NCBI GenBank assembly: GCA_020724265.1
Contig: DYHH01000004.1
Location: 161,567 to 225,566, forward strand
Source of the DNA: Melioribacter roseus
GTDB taxonomy: Bacteria > Bacteroidota > Ignavibacteria > Ignavibacteriales > Melioribacteraceae
Length of the DNA: 64,000 bases
Direction of reading: 5' to 3'
Each line of letters begins with the position of its first letter. Positions within the stretch are counted from its first letter, which is position 1. The notes beneath the pieces were generated by a model. That model did not search any database. It was given only the letters and a program-made list of their open reading frames with translations, and was not told where the DNA came from. A program made the translations under genes and the position numbers. Below, one piece after another: positions 47,212 to 54,752 of the stretch.

Positions 47212-48642
47212 ATGACAGCAAACACAGAAATATTCCAACTATTACCGCACTTAGTTATTGGTGTTGGTATTGTATTATCAGTTGTTATTGAGATTTCGAC
47301 AAAGAAAAGCGAATCAATTTTGCCTTGGTTTACTATACTGATTTTCGTATTTGCCGGGGCTCATTCGATTATTAACGTATACGATTATCAAATTCTATTC
47401 GGCGGTATGTATGCTATTGGCGGCGTAACTGCAATATTCAATTTTATCTTTACTATTGGTGCCGCAATTATGGTCTTAAATGCTGTAGATTATATCAAAA
47501 AATCCAAAATGAATTTTGGTGAATTCTATATTCTAGTTCAGTCATCCGTTTTAGGCATGATGTTAATGGCTGGTGCCAGAGATTTATTTATGATTTTTAT
47601 CGGATTAGAGTTGATGTCCATTTGCTTCTACGTTCTTGCCGGAATTAATAGATCGAGAATGGGAAATACCGAAGCTGCATTGAAATATTTTCTCTTGGGT
47701 GCTTTTGCGACAGGTTTTATTGTTTTCGGTATTGCTCTTATTTATGGTACTGCAAAATCTACTAGTATAGATCAAATTGTTTTTGCTTACGAATATTTCA
47801 TTACAGATGTACTTTTCTTAACCGGGCTTGCACTTTTTGTAATTGGATTTCTTTTTAAGATAGCTGCATTCCCGTTTCATATGTGGGTGCCGGATGTATA
47901 TCAAGGGGCGGCTACCCCGGTTACCGGATTGATGTCAACAACAGGTAAAGCCGCTGCGTTTAGCGTGTTAATTATTATTTTATCTGCTGTATTTACTCAA
48001 AACATAACAAATAACTTCGAAATTCTATTTGCCGTTATCGCTACACTTTCGATGTTGTACGGCAGCATTGTTGCTATTGCCCAGGATAATCTAAAAAGAA
48101 TGCTTGCATATTCTTCAATTGCACATGCTGGTTATATGACTATAGGTTTAGCAGCCGGTAATATTGAAAGTGTTTCCGGTATCATTTTTTATCTAACTGC
48201 TTATGCTTTTATGAATTTAGGTGCTTTTGGTGTAATCGCATTAATTGAAGGTAGTAATGAAGAAAATCTTGATATAAATTCTTATTCCGGTTTGAATTCA
48301 AAGAGTCCGATTTTAGCGGGATTCATGGCTTTATTTATGTTCGCTCTTGCGGGTATACCTCCTATGGCAGGATTCTTTGGTAAATATTATGTTTTTGTCG
48401 CATCTATAAAAGCAGACCTTACATGGCTCGCTATTGTAGGTGTATTTTCAAGTGCAATCAGTGTTTACTTTTACCTCAGAGTAGTCGTCTACATGTATTT
48501 TAAAGATTCGACTTCTTCAATTATAATTAAGAATAGTTTTACCGGGTTATTAGCTGTAATTATTTCTGGACTCTTAGTTTTAGTTTTCGGTATTCTACCG
48601 GATACATTGTTTAGTATTATTACGTCAGTCCTTTCATACTAA
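47212..48642 (+). CDS. nuoN: NADH-quinone oxidoreductase subunit N
   Basis: 476 residues, about 14 helices. Glu in FIGLELMSICFYVLAG, Lys in LFKIAAFPFHMWVPDVYQGAATPV and DNLKRMLAYSSIAHAGYM correspond to the proton-channel residues of this antiporter-like subunit. It is the third pump subunit. It closes the run; the downstream hairpin at 48672-48715 may end transcription. Confidence 0.97.
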   Translation: MTANTEIFQLLPHLVIGVGIVLSVVIEISTKKSESILPWFTILIFVFAGAHSIINVYDYQILFGGMYAIGGVTAIFNFIFTIGAAIMVLNAVDYIKKSKMNFGEFYILVQSSVLGMMLMAGARDLFMIFIGLELMSICFYVLAGINRSRMGNTEAALKYFLLGAFATGFIVFGIALIYGTAKSTSIDQIVFAYEYFITDVLFLTGLALFVIGFLFKIAAFPFHMWVPDVYQGAATPVTGLMSTTGKAAAFSVLIIILSAVFTQNITNNFEILFAVIATLSMLYGSIVAIAQDNLKRMLAYSSIAHAGYMTIGLAAGNIESVSGIIFYLTAYAFMNLGAFGVIALIEGSNEENLDINSYSGLNSKSPILAGFMALFMFALAGIPPMAGFFGKYYVFVASIKADLTWLAIVGVFSSAISVYFYLRVVVYMYFKDSTSSIIIKNSFTGLLAVIISGLLVLVFGILPDTLFSIITSVLSY

Positions 48643-48671
48643 TTAATATTTCCACACAATATTCTTATTTT

Positions 48672-48715
48672 AGAGGTATAATAATCTAGGTGTTTATCAT
48701 GATACCTCTTTTTTC
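48672..48715 (+). terminator. Terminator-like hairpin overlapping the nnr start codon
   Basis: 8 bp perfect stem AGAGGTAT (48672-48679) / ATACCTCT (48702-48709), 22 nt loop, followed by a T run. The right arm and T run are codons 2-6 of the NAD(P)HX repair gene, whose ATG (48699-48701) lies in the loop. It could end the nuo transcript or control translation or transcription of the next gene. Confidence 0.6.
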
Positions 48716-50276
48716 AAATGAACAAGTTCGTAAAGCCGATAATTATGCTATTAACCGGTTGAAAATACCCGGCTTAGTTTTAATGGAGAATGCATCACGT
48801 TCAATTTTCCAAATCACTTTAGAAAAATTAACTGATATAAGTCCAAGCTTTGAAATAGGTATTATTTGCGGCAAAGGGAATAATGGCGGTGATGGATTTG
48901 CATTAGCAAGACATTTCATAAATCACGGATATAAAGTTAAAATTGTATCACTTTCATCCGGCAGAGACCTCAAGGGAGATGCAAAAACTAATTTTGAGAT
49001 CTTAAAATTACTTATTAAGAATGTATCCGGCTCATCTTTGATTTTCTACAAATCACCAAAAGATATAAACAAGCTGAAATCTTGTCATGTTTTATTTGAT
49101 GCAATTTTAGGAACCGGTGGTAAAGGAGAACTAAAGGAACCATATAGAACAATTGTAAAAACGCTTAATAAATTTGATGGTTATAAAATAGCTGTAGATG
49201 TACCCACTGGTATTGATTTAGATAATGGAACCGGAGACCTGATATTTGATGCTGACCTGACAATTACACTCTCGGAATTAAAAACCGGTTTGTTTTACGG
49301 CAGTGGATATAAAAATGCAGGTGAAATTGCGAAAGGATATATTGGTATTGGGGATGAATACTATAATGAAATTAAAACGAAATATTATTTAATTGAACCG
49401 GAAGATGCTTTCATCGGGGTCCCTGTAAAAAAAATAGATGATTATAAATATTCTGCAGGTAAAGTTCTTTCAATTGCCGGTTCGGGAAAGTTACCCGGTG
49501 CCGCATGTTTTACTGCTAACTCTGCTATTTATAGCGGGGCAGGCGCTTCAATTTTAACATTCCCAGATTCGGTTAAATCTATTGCCCATGAAAAATTAGA
49601 ATCTGCTACAATTTATAATTTTGATGACGAAGGTAATGAGTTTTTATTACAAAAGAATATTGAGGAAATAAAAGAATTGCTTGATTGGGCTGATTCTATA
49701 GCTATCGGTCCGGGATTGGGTAGAGAAAAAGAAACAATTGAAAGTGTTCGTAAAGTATTAAAGATGCTGGTCAATAAAAGGGTAGTGATTGATGCCGATG
49801 GACTTTTTGCTATTTCAAATAATTACTTTAAAAAAGTTAATTTAAGTGGAATGATTCTTACACCTCACTATCAAGAATTTTCCCAATTAATTGGTGTAAA
49901 ACTTTCCGATTTACATAATAACATTATGAAATACGGTAAAAAGTTTGCCGAAGAAACCGAATCTTATTTAGTATTGAAGGGAGCGCCAACAATAATTTTT
50001 ACACCGTTAGGAGAAGCGCTTATTAATACAACAGGTAATTCAGGTATGGCAACATTCGGTACAGGCGATGTATTAACCGGAATGATAGCTTCCTTTATAG
50101 CACAATCTAATAATATTGAAGAAGCTGTTATCAGTGCAGTATACATCCATAGTTTAGCAGCAGATCTGCTTCTTAATGATTCAACTGAACATGGTATTAC
50201 TGCTGAATCATTAATGAAAAAAATTCCGTCAACAATTAAATTTCTTGAGGACAGTGTTGTTAAAAGTAATATTTAG
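48699..50276 (+). CDS. Bifunctional NAD(P)H-hydrate epimerase / ADP-dependent dehydratase
   Basis: 525 residues. The N-terminal epimerase domain has IPLFSNEQVRKADNYAI, ICGKGNNGGDGFALARH and VDVPTGIDLDNGTG. The C-terminal ADP-dependent dehydratase domain has IAIGPGLGREKET, VIDADGLFAI, LTPHYQEFSQL and NSGMATFGTGDVLTG. It repairs NADHX and NADPHX, the damaged hydrated cofactors. The ATG at 48699 has AGG eight bases upstream; an in-frame GTG at 48690 is possible. Placed right after the NADH-oxidising complex I genes, a plausible functional link. Confidence 0.95.
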   Translation: MIPLFSNEQVRKADNYAINRLKIPGLVLMENASRSIFQITLEKLTDISPSFEIGIICGKGNNGGDGFALARHFINHGYKVKIVSLSSGRDLKGDAKTNFEILKLLIKNVSGSSLIFYKSPKDINKLKSCHVLFDAILGTGGKGELKEPYRTIVKTLNKFDGYKIAVDVPTGIDLDNGTGDLIFDADLTITLSELKTGLFYGSGYKNAGEIAKGYIGIGDEYYNEIKTKYYLIEPEDAFIGVPVKKIDDYKYSAGKVLSIAGSGKLPGAACFTANSAIYSGAGASILTFPDSVKSIAHEKLESATIYNFDDEGNEFLLQKNIEEIKELLDWADSIAIGPGLGREKETIESVRKVLKMLVNKRVVIDADGLFAISNNYFKKVNLSGMILTPHYQEFSQLIGVKLSDLHNNIMKYGKKFAEETESYLVLKGAPTIIFTPLGEALINTTGNSGMATFGTGDVLTGMIASFIAQSNNIEEAVISAVYIHSLAADLLLNDSTEHGITAESLMKKIPSTIKFLEDSVVKSNI

Positions 50277-50679
50277 AAGAAAGACTCTTTTTATTTATTT
50301 ACCGCTCGCCGTACATTGGATTACAATTTTTATTTTGACTAGTATACCAGGCGATTCTTTACCTGAATTTGCTCTCGATGATAAATTAAAGCACTTTATT
50401 GCTTATTTTGTATTATCGTTTTTTTTGACTATCGCACTTAGAGTTCAGGAACGATATAAGAATCTGAGAAATCACTACATAAAATTTGCAGTTTTTATTA
50501 CAATAATTTATTCAACATTTGATGAAATCCATCAAGCATTTATACCGGGGAGAAGCGCTGAAGTTTTAGATTGGATAGCCAATTTACTTGGTCTTATTCT
50601 TGGCATATATGCTGCATTTCGTTTAATACGGAAATCGGAAGCCCTCAATTTGGTTAGGATTGGAACTGAATCAGAATAA
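50254..50679 (+). CDS. VanZ-family membrane protein
   Basis: About 141 residues with four hydrophobic segments. The VanZ pattern is HWITIFILTSIPGDSLP, then DKLKHFIAYFVLSFFL and a STFDEIHQAFIPGRSAEVLDWIANLLG motif near the end. VanZ proteins have no firmly known general function. The start is uncertain among TTG 50245, GTG 50254 and TTG 50257; a GAGG lies at 50247-50250. It overlaps the previous gene. Confidence 0.88.
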   Translation: MLLKVIFRRKTLFIYLPLAVHWITIFILTSIPGDSLPEFALDDKLKHFIAYFVLSFFLTIALRVQERYKNLRNHYIKFAVFITIIYSTFDEIHQAFIPGRSAEVLDWIANLLGLILGIYAAFRLIRKSEALNLVRIGTESE

Positions 50680-50705
50680 CTTTTGTAAAATAAATTGCGC
50701 CTTTG

Positions 50706-50736
50706 TTGACAAATAAGTATGCTTTTTTTAAGTTAA
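50706..50736 (+). promoter_or_regulatory. Possible promoter of the TonB gene
   Basis: TTG, 20 bp spacer, TAAGTTAA. Two mismatches to the TTTG part of the -7 element. Confidence 0.35.
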
Positions 50737-50766
50737 TTTCGATTAATTTGAAAGTTGGAGGAAAAA

Positions 50767-51423
50767 GTGGCGTTAAAGAAAAATCCCAAAGTGGATCTGA
50801 AAAGAAAGTACAGAAGAATATTTGAAACTAGTGTTATAATTGCATTAGCACTAACTATTATTGCATTCAAATATTTCCCGGAATTTGAAAAAGAAACATT
50901 AAGTCTCGATGGACCGCAAGAACTTGTTCAGGTTGAAGATGTTGAAGCAACAAAGCAGGAAGCTGCACCACCGCCACCACCTCGACCTCCGATCCCAATT
51001 GAAGCTCCTTCCGATGAAGTATTAGAGGATATTGAAATTATGTCTACCGAACTTGATGTGGATGCCCAGGTAGCGGCACCTCCTCCGCCTCCTGTTGAAG
51101 AAGATGATGATGATGCCGAACCGGTTTTCTTCGTTGCTGTTGAGCAGCAACCTGAACCAATAGGTGGATTAGAAGGCATTCAAAAACGTATTGTTTATCC
51201 TGAAATAGCTAAAAGAGCCGGTGTTCAAGGACGAGTTTTTGTTAAAGCTTTCGTTGATGAAAACGGAAATGTTGTCAAAGTAGAATTGCTTAAAGGTATT
51301 GGTGCCGGTTGTGATGAGGCTGCTATGGAAGCGGTAAAGAATACTAAATTTACACCCGGTAGACAAAGAGGTAAACCGGTCAAAGTTCAGGTCTCAATTC
51401 CTATCGTATTTAGACTTCAATAA
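50767..51423 (+). CDS. Energy transducer TonB
   Basis: 218 residues from a GTG start with GGAGG five bases upstream. One N-terminal membrane anchor (about 21-36) is followed by a proline-rich periplasmic stretch (APPPPPPRPP, later APPPPPVEE and a run of Asp) and a C-terminal TonB domain (KRAGVQGRVFVKAFVDENGNV ... FTPGRQRGKPVKVQVSIPIVFRL). It passes proton-gradient energy to outer-membrane receptors. No exbB/exbD are next to it. A perfect terminator follows. Confidence 0.93.
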   Translation: MALKKNPKVDLKRKYRRIFETSVIIALALTIIAFKYFPEFEKETLSLDGPQELVQVEDVEATKQEAAPPPPPRPPIPIEAPSDEVLEDIEIMSTELDVDAQVAAPPPPPVEEDDDDAEPVFFVAVEQQPEPIGGLEGIQKRIVYPEIAKRAGVQGRVFVKAFVDENGNVVKVELLKGIGAGCDEAAMEAVKNTKFTPGRQRGKPVKVQVSIPIVFRLQ

Positions 51424-51429
51424 ATTTGT

Positions 51430-51453
51430 AGGGCGCCTTTGGGCGCCTTTTTT
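51430..51453 (+). terminator. Intrinsic terminator after the TonB gene
   Basis: GGCGCC, TTTG loop, GGCGCC (51432-51447), then TTTTTT. GC-rich stem and T run, classic rho-independent form. Confidence 0.9.
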
Positions 51454-51516
51454 GTTTTAAACATCCCCACAGATTCCAATATTAATTTTGTGTTATTTGA
51501 CTCCTCATTCAAAAAT

Positions 51517-51532
51517 ATGACTTGACAGTCAT
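51517..51532. promoter_or_regulatory. Palindrome upstream of the TetR gene (candidate operator)
   Basis: ATGACT, TGAC, AGTCAT: perfect 6 bp arms with a 4 bp spacer. TTGACA within it resembles a -35 box. Its position, 31 bp before the TetR-family start, suits an autoregulatory operator. Confidence 0.5.
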
Positions 51533-51563
51533 TCTCGAAACTAGTAAGTTTACAACCGTTTTT

Positions 51564-52202
51564 ATGTTATTTCTACCAGAAAATATCGAAAGCTTACCCA
51601 GAAAAGAACGTGAGCGAATTTATAAACGAGCAGATATACTTAATGCTTCGGTCTATCTATTTGCGGAAAACGGGTTCGAAAATACTACAATTGATGACAT
51701 TGCTGAAAAAGCCGAATATGGGAAAGGAACAATTTATAACTATTTCAACAGTAAGGAAGAAATATATTCAGCCATTTTAAAAAGCATATTTGATTCATAC
51801 TTAATTTCACTCAGAGAAGTTGATAATGAAAAAGAAAGCTTCTTTGATTTTATATTGGAATTAACAAATAGACTTTTTTCGTTTTGTGTCACATATAGAT
51901 ATGCATTTGCAATTATTTCGAGGGCGAGAACTAATTCTATCCTTCCTTCGTCAAATATCGCAGAAAACTTGAAGCAATATCAAAATATGGTTGATGAAAT
52001 ATTTATCAAGCGCATTATCAAAGCAAATAATAGGAAGGAAATAAAAAAGATTGATGCAAATTCCCTTATTACGATGTATCGAAGTATGATTTTCCCGTAT
52101 ATATACAACAAAATGTTCTGTGACAAACTTAGTAGTATTGATATAGAAAAAGAAAGTACGCTGGTTGTTGATATTCTATTTAACGGTATCAGAAAAACTT
52201 AA
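51564..52202 (+). CDS. TetR/AcrR-family transcriptional regulator
   Basis: 212 residues from the ATG at 51564. N-terminal DNA-binding domain: RKERERIYKRADILNASVYLFAENGFENTTIDDIAEKAEYGKGTIYNYFNSKEEIY, given here in part, contains the TetR helix-turn-helix at about 35-60. The C-terminal ligand-binding half is unrelated to known families as usual. It is the first gene before tolC, adaptor and pump and likely represses that operon through the palindrome upstream. An in-frame TTG at 51522 lies inside the palindrome and is less likely. Confidence 0.9.
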   Translation: MLFLPENIESLPRKERERIYKRADILNASVYLFAENGFENTTIDDIAEKAEYGKGTIYNYFNSKEEIYSAILKSIFDSYLISLREVDNEKESFFDFILELTNRLFSFCVTYRYAFAIISRARTNSILPSSNIAENLKQYQNMVDEIFIKRIIKANNRKEIKKIDANSLITMYRSMIFPYIYNKMFCDKLSSIDIEKESTLVVDILFNGIRKT

Positions 52203-52246
52203 TGAGAGAAATTGTTTTATAATTTACATAAATGTTCTCTTATTTT

Positions 52247-52264
52247 TACCGATTTATGTCGGTA
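52247..52264. promoter_or_regulatory. Inverted repeat between the TetR and TolC genes
   Basis: TACCGA, TTTATG, TCGGTA: perfect 6 bp arms, 6 bp spacer. It differs from the palindrome before the TetR gene. It could be a second operator or a small hairpin; function is not established. Confidence 0.4.
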
Positions 52265-52347
52265 TTTCACCGATAGATTCTTTATATCCGAGTCAACCCG
52301 TAGTAGATTTCGAACGTTTAAAATTAACTGTAAAAAACGGAGTATCT

Positions 52348-53688
52348 GTGAGATATAAAACAGTATTATTATTTATTTTATTTGTTAACAGCTTTTATGC
52401 TCAATCTCAAAATCCGATTGAAGTAAATCTTGAAAATGCAATTGTATCAGCACTTCAAAATAACCATGATCTGAAAAAAGCAAGATTGGATTTTGAAAAA
52501 GCAGGAGAACAAGTGAGGGAAGCTTACGGTACTTCTTTGTTCCCTGCAATTAATGCGGATCTTAGATATGATAGAGCAATAAAACGTCCCGAGTTTATTA
52601 TCGAAACACCTATTTTCAGCGGAAGATTCCCTGCCGGGACAAAGAATACGATTACTTCTACTGTGACTGCTGAACAACCTTTATTCAGTGGAGCAATGTT
52701 TTTGGCTGTAAATATTGCAAAGACATTTGCAGAAATTTCCGAGAAAGCCGAGCAACATTCTGAAGCTGATGTTATTAAAAATGTAAAAGAAGCCTACTAT
52801 ACTTTTCTTCTTTCAAAAAGATTGATTGAATTAGCCGAACTTCAACTGAAAAGAGCTGAAGATAATCTTAAAGAAGCAAAATTATTATTTGATTCCGGAC
52901 TTGCCTCCGAATATGATCACATAAAAGCTAATGTACAATATCAGAGCATGGTTCCGCTTTTAACCGAATCAAAAATGCAATCAAAATTAGCTCTTAATAA
53001 CCTAAAGATTTTAATGGGGATTGAATTAGACACAGAAATTGAAGTAAGTGATTCGCTTGAGTACAAATATATTCCAATCCCAAAATTTGAAGACGGGCTG
53101 CAAGAAGTTATACAAAGGAACAAATTACTTAAACAGATGGAACTTCAGACCGAACTTTATGACTTAACATCTTCATACCAGTTTACTCAGCATCTTCCAA
53201 AATTAAATGCCTTTGCTAATTGGCAGGTTCAAGCGCAAGAAAATGATGAACGGGCATTTACCGATTGGAGGTATATCAATTCCGTAATTGTTGGTGTTTC
53301 TCTTTCGGTACCAATTTTTAGAGGTTGGGAATTAGATTCAAAAGCTCAACAAGCTCAAATAGATTATAAAAAATCGGTTGAAGATTACCTTCAAACTAAA
53401 AAATATGTTAAAAACAATTATGAAAATTCGGTTTTAATGATTGAAAAAATTGAGCAGCAAGTTAAAGCATATAGTGGAGCGGTTGATGAAAGTGAACGAG
53501 GGTTGGAAATTGCTTCTAAAAGATTTGCAAACGGTCTCGGGTCACAAATTGAAGTTACTAATGCCCTTGTTGATTTTTCACAAGCAAAAATTAATTATTT
53601 GCAATCGGTTCATAACTATTACGTAGAACACGCTAACTTGGATTTGCTCCTTGGTAAATCTGCCGATGAAATTTTAAACCAGAATTAA
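52348..53688 (+). CDS. TolC-family outer-membrane channel protein
   Basis: 446 residues from a GTG start at 52348, with CGGAG five bases upstream and a signal peptide (YKTVLLFILFVNSFYAQ). The open frame continues upstream to 52165 but would place a second hydrophobic stretch before the signal peptide. TolC-type long alpha-helical repeats are visible: VNLENAIVSALQNNHDLKKARLDFEKAGEQ and RLIELAELQLKRAEDNLKEAKLLFDSGLASEYD, given here in part. It forms the outer-membrane exit duct for the adaptor and pump that follow. The following gene starts 12 bp downstream. Confidence 0.92.
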   Translation: MRYKTVLLFILFVNSFYAQSQNPIEVNLENAIVSALQNNHDLKKARLDFEKAGEQVREAYGTSLFPAINADLRYDRAIKRPEFIIETPIFSGRFPAGTKNTITSTVTAEQPLFSGAMFLAVNIAKTFAEISEKAEQHSEADVIKNVKEAYYTFLLSKRLIELAELQLKRAEDNLKEAKLLFDSGLASEYDHIKANVQYQSMVPLLTESKMQSKLALNNLKILMGIELDTEIEVSDSLEYKYIPIPKFEDGLQEVIQRNKLLKQMELQTELYDLTSSYQFTQHLPKLNAFANWQVQAQENDERAFTDWRYINSVIVGVSLSVPIFRGWELDSKAQQAQIDYKKSVEDYLQTKKYVKNNYENSVLMIEKIEQQVKAYSGAVDESERGLEIASKRFANGLGSQIEVTNALVDFSQAKINYLQSVHNYYVEHANLDLLLGKSADEILNQN

Positions 53689-53700
53689 AAGGACTGACTT

Positions 53701-54741
53701 ATGAAACTTAGGAATAGCTTTTTATTATCATTGTTAATTGCTGCCGTAATTTTTCTAACGTCTTGCGGTGATAACAATAATGAGAGTTCTGAAGAGGTTG
53801 TTAAATCTATAAATGTTGAGGTGCAGACTTTGACATCACAAAACTATACTGATTATGCAAATGTTGTCGGTACGTTTAAACCGTTTAATGATGCTAAAGT
53901 AGCACATGAAACCGGTGGTATTATTAAAGAAATTATTAAAGATAAAGGTCAATACGTTAAAAAGGGTGATACTATACTTATCCTTGATAACGATATACTC
54001 AAAGCCTCGATGGAAGCTGCAAAAGCTCAATATGATCTTGCGGAAGCGCGGTTTCAACGACAAGAAAAAGTTTATAATGAAAATGTCGGAAGTGAATTTG
54101 AGTATCTCAATACAAAATTTAATAGAGACCAGCTCAAAGCCCTTTTTCAACAAGCAAAAGTTATCTATGAAAAATCTTTTATTAAAGCTCCATTTAATGG
54201 AGTGGTTGATGCGAGGTATTTTGAAGAAGGTGAATTCGTACCACCTGCTGTCCCGGTTGTAAGAGTAATTGATAATTCCCGTTTGAAGATTCAAGCCGGT
54301 ATCCCGGAACGCTTAGTTGCACATATTAAACTTGGTGCCGAAGTTCTTGTATTTATAAAAGAACTTTTTGAACAACCGATTGTCAGCAAAGTAAATTATG
54401 TAGGTAAAGCATTAGACCCAGCTAATAGAACTTTTCCTATTGAAGTAACTATCGAAAATAAATCCGGGTTGATTAAACCTGATATGCTTGCCGAAATTTC
54501 CGTATCCAAAGGAGACTATGAAAACGTTGTTATAATTCCTGAAGAAGTCGTTTCAAAATCGGATGATGGGTATATAGTATTTATTGCTAATAACTCTAAA
54601 GCCGAGATCAGATATTTAGATATATTAAGTAGAACCGGTGAGTTTATTGTGGTAAGAAACGGACTTAATCCCGGTGAAAAATTAATAACCATGGGTTTTC
54701 AAAATTTGGTAGATGGTGAACATATATCAATTGTTAATTAA
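53701..54741 (+). CDS. RND efflux periplasmic adaptor lipoprotein
   Basis: 346 residues. Signal peptide ending in the lipobox FLTSC (Cys22) instead of the membrane anchor of the other adaptor. Lipoyl halves GGIIKEIIKDKGQYVKKGDTIL and IKAPFNGVVDARYFEEGEFV flank a coiled-coil hairpin (about 95-145). The DPANRTFPIEV segment marks the barrel domain. It pairs with the RND pump gene 11 bp downstream. Confidence 0.94.
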   Translation: MKLRNSFLLSLLIAAVIFLTSCGDNNNESSEEVVKSINVEVQTLTSQNYTDYANVVGTFKPFNDAKVAHETGGIIKEIIKDKGQYVKKGDTILILDNDILKASMEAAKAQYDLAEARFQRQEKVYNENVGSEFEYLNTKFNRDQLKALFQQAKVIYEKSFIKAPFNGVVDARYFEEGEFVPPAVPVVRVIDNSRLKIQAGIPERLVAHIKLGAEVLVFIKELFEQPIVSKVNYVGKALDPANRTFPIEVTIENKSGLIKPDMLAEISVSKGDYENVVIIPEEVVSKSDDGYIVFIANNSKAEIRYLDILSRTGEFIVVRNGLNPGEKLITMGFQNLVDGEHISIVN

Positions 54742-54752
54742 GGATTCTTCTT

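Noticed and set aside
53836..54294. 152-codon open frame antisense to the RND adaptor
   Set aside because: Low-complexity translation with runs of Phe, Ile and Asn; shadow of the adaptor.
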